DNA from: Bacillota bacterium
Lineage (GTDB): Bacteria > Bacillota > Clostridia > Peptostreptococcales > Anaerovoracaceae
Length of the DNA: 6,412 nt
Assembly (NCBI GenBank): GCA_030527065.1
Contig: JAUNBO010000071.1
Location: 2,455 to 8,866 of the forward strand
Direction: 5' to 3'
The position numbers were made by a program, and so were the translations under genes. Position 1 is the stretch's first letter. Each line of letters begins with the position of its first letter. Positions 6,359 to 6,412 of this stretch are shown here, piece after piece. The notes beneath the pieces are model-generated. The model saw only the letters and a list, made by a program, of their open reading frames with translations. It was not told the DNA's origin and searched no databases.

Positions 6359-6412
6359 CTACCTCAGCTTCATGCCCGTTTTTGCCGCCAGGGCTTCCAT
6401 CTCCGCCGGACT
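6359..6412 (-). CDS. C-terminal end of an unidentified gene, cut by the window edge
   Basis: On the minus strand an open frame enters from the window edge and reads SPAEMEALAAKTGMKLR before a TAG at 6361-6359. The composition (charged and aliphatic residues, mostly G or C at third positions) looks like the end of a real protein, and the strand matches trmB. Seventeen residues are too few to name a family. A second frame also runs in from the edge to a TGA overlapping the trmB ATG, but its product is almost pure Gly/Ala and looks non-coding. Confidence 0.4.
   Translation of the reverse strand, partial: SPAEMEALAAKTGMKLR

Noticed and set aside
1..6412. CRISPR array, tRNA or rRNA genes, transposase or phage genes, toxin-antitoxin pairs
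   Set aside because: None is seen: there are no regularly spaced direct repeats, no structural RNA hallmarks and no mobile-element proteins on either strand.

Overview
The window is GC-rich bacterial DNA, with G or C at most third codon positions, and is densely coding. Gene content (a propionate-CoA-transferase-type enzyme, a Thermotoga TM287/TM288-like heterodimeric ABC exporter, and a TrmB with a Firmicutes-like start) together with purine-rich Shine-Dalgarno sites suggests a high-GC anaerobic member of the Clostridia, perhaps a gut Lachnospiraceae or Oscillospiraceae relative. The lineage is inferred from protein flavour only; there is no rRNA or other marker.

Layout: a plus-strand acyl-CoA:acetate/3-ketoacid CoA-transferase gene (6-1541) faces a minus-strand block. 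A 112-bp convergent gap (1542-1653) holds several overlapping inverted repeats. On the minus strand, read from high to low coordinates, come the last 17 codons of an unidentified gene (stop at 6359-6361), trmB (6261-5482), a 148-bp gap with a weak terminator-like element and a GC hairpin, then two ABC half-transporter genes (5333-3546 and 3546-1654) whose stop and start codons overlap as TGATG.

How the genes work together: the two ABC genes clearly form one functional unit. The first subunit has an Asp in place of the Walker B glutamate and a Gln in place of the switch histidine, while the second has LSQGQ as its signature. This reciprocal pattern marks a heterodimeric exporter with one degenerate and one competent ATPase site. 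trmB makes the m7G46 modification of tRNA and has no obvious functional tie to the transporter. The CoA-transferase is a catabolic or fermentative enzyme in a separate, oppositely oriented transcription unit.

No wholly new system is visible. The points worth a second look are the altered N-terminal glycine motif of the CoA-transferase, the competing inverted repeats between the convergent genes, low-complexity Gly/Ala/Pro-rich segments in three adjacent proteins, a possible hairpin covering the trmB ribosome-binding site, and coding-like base pattern continuing past the stop of the partial upstream gene.
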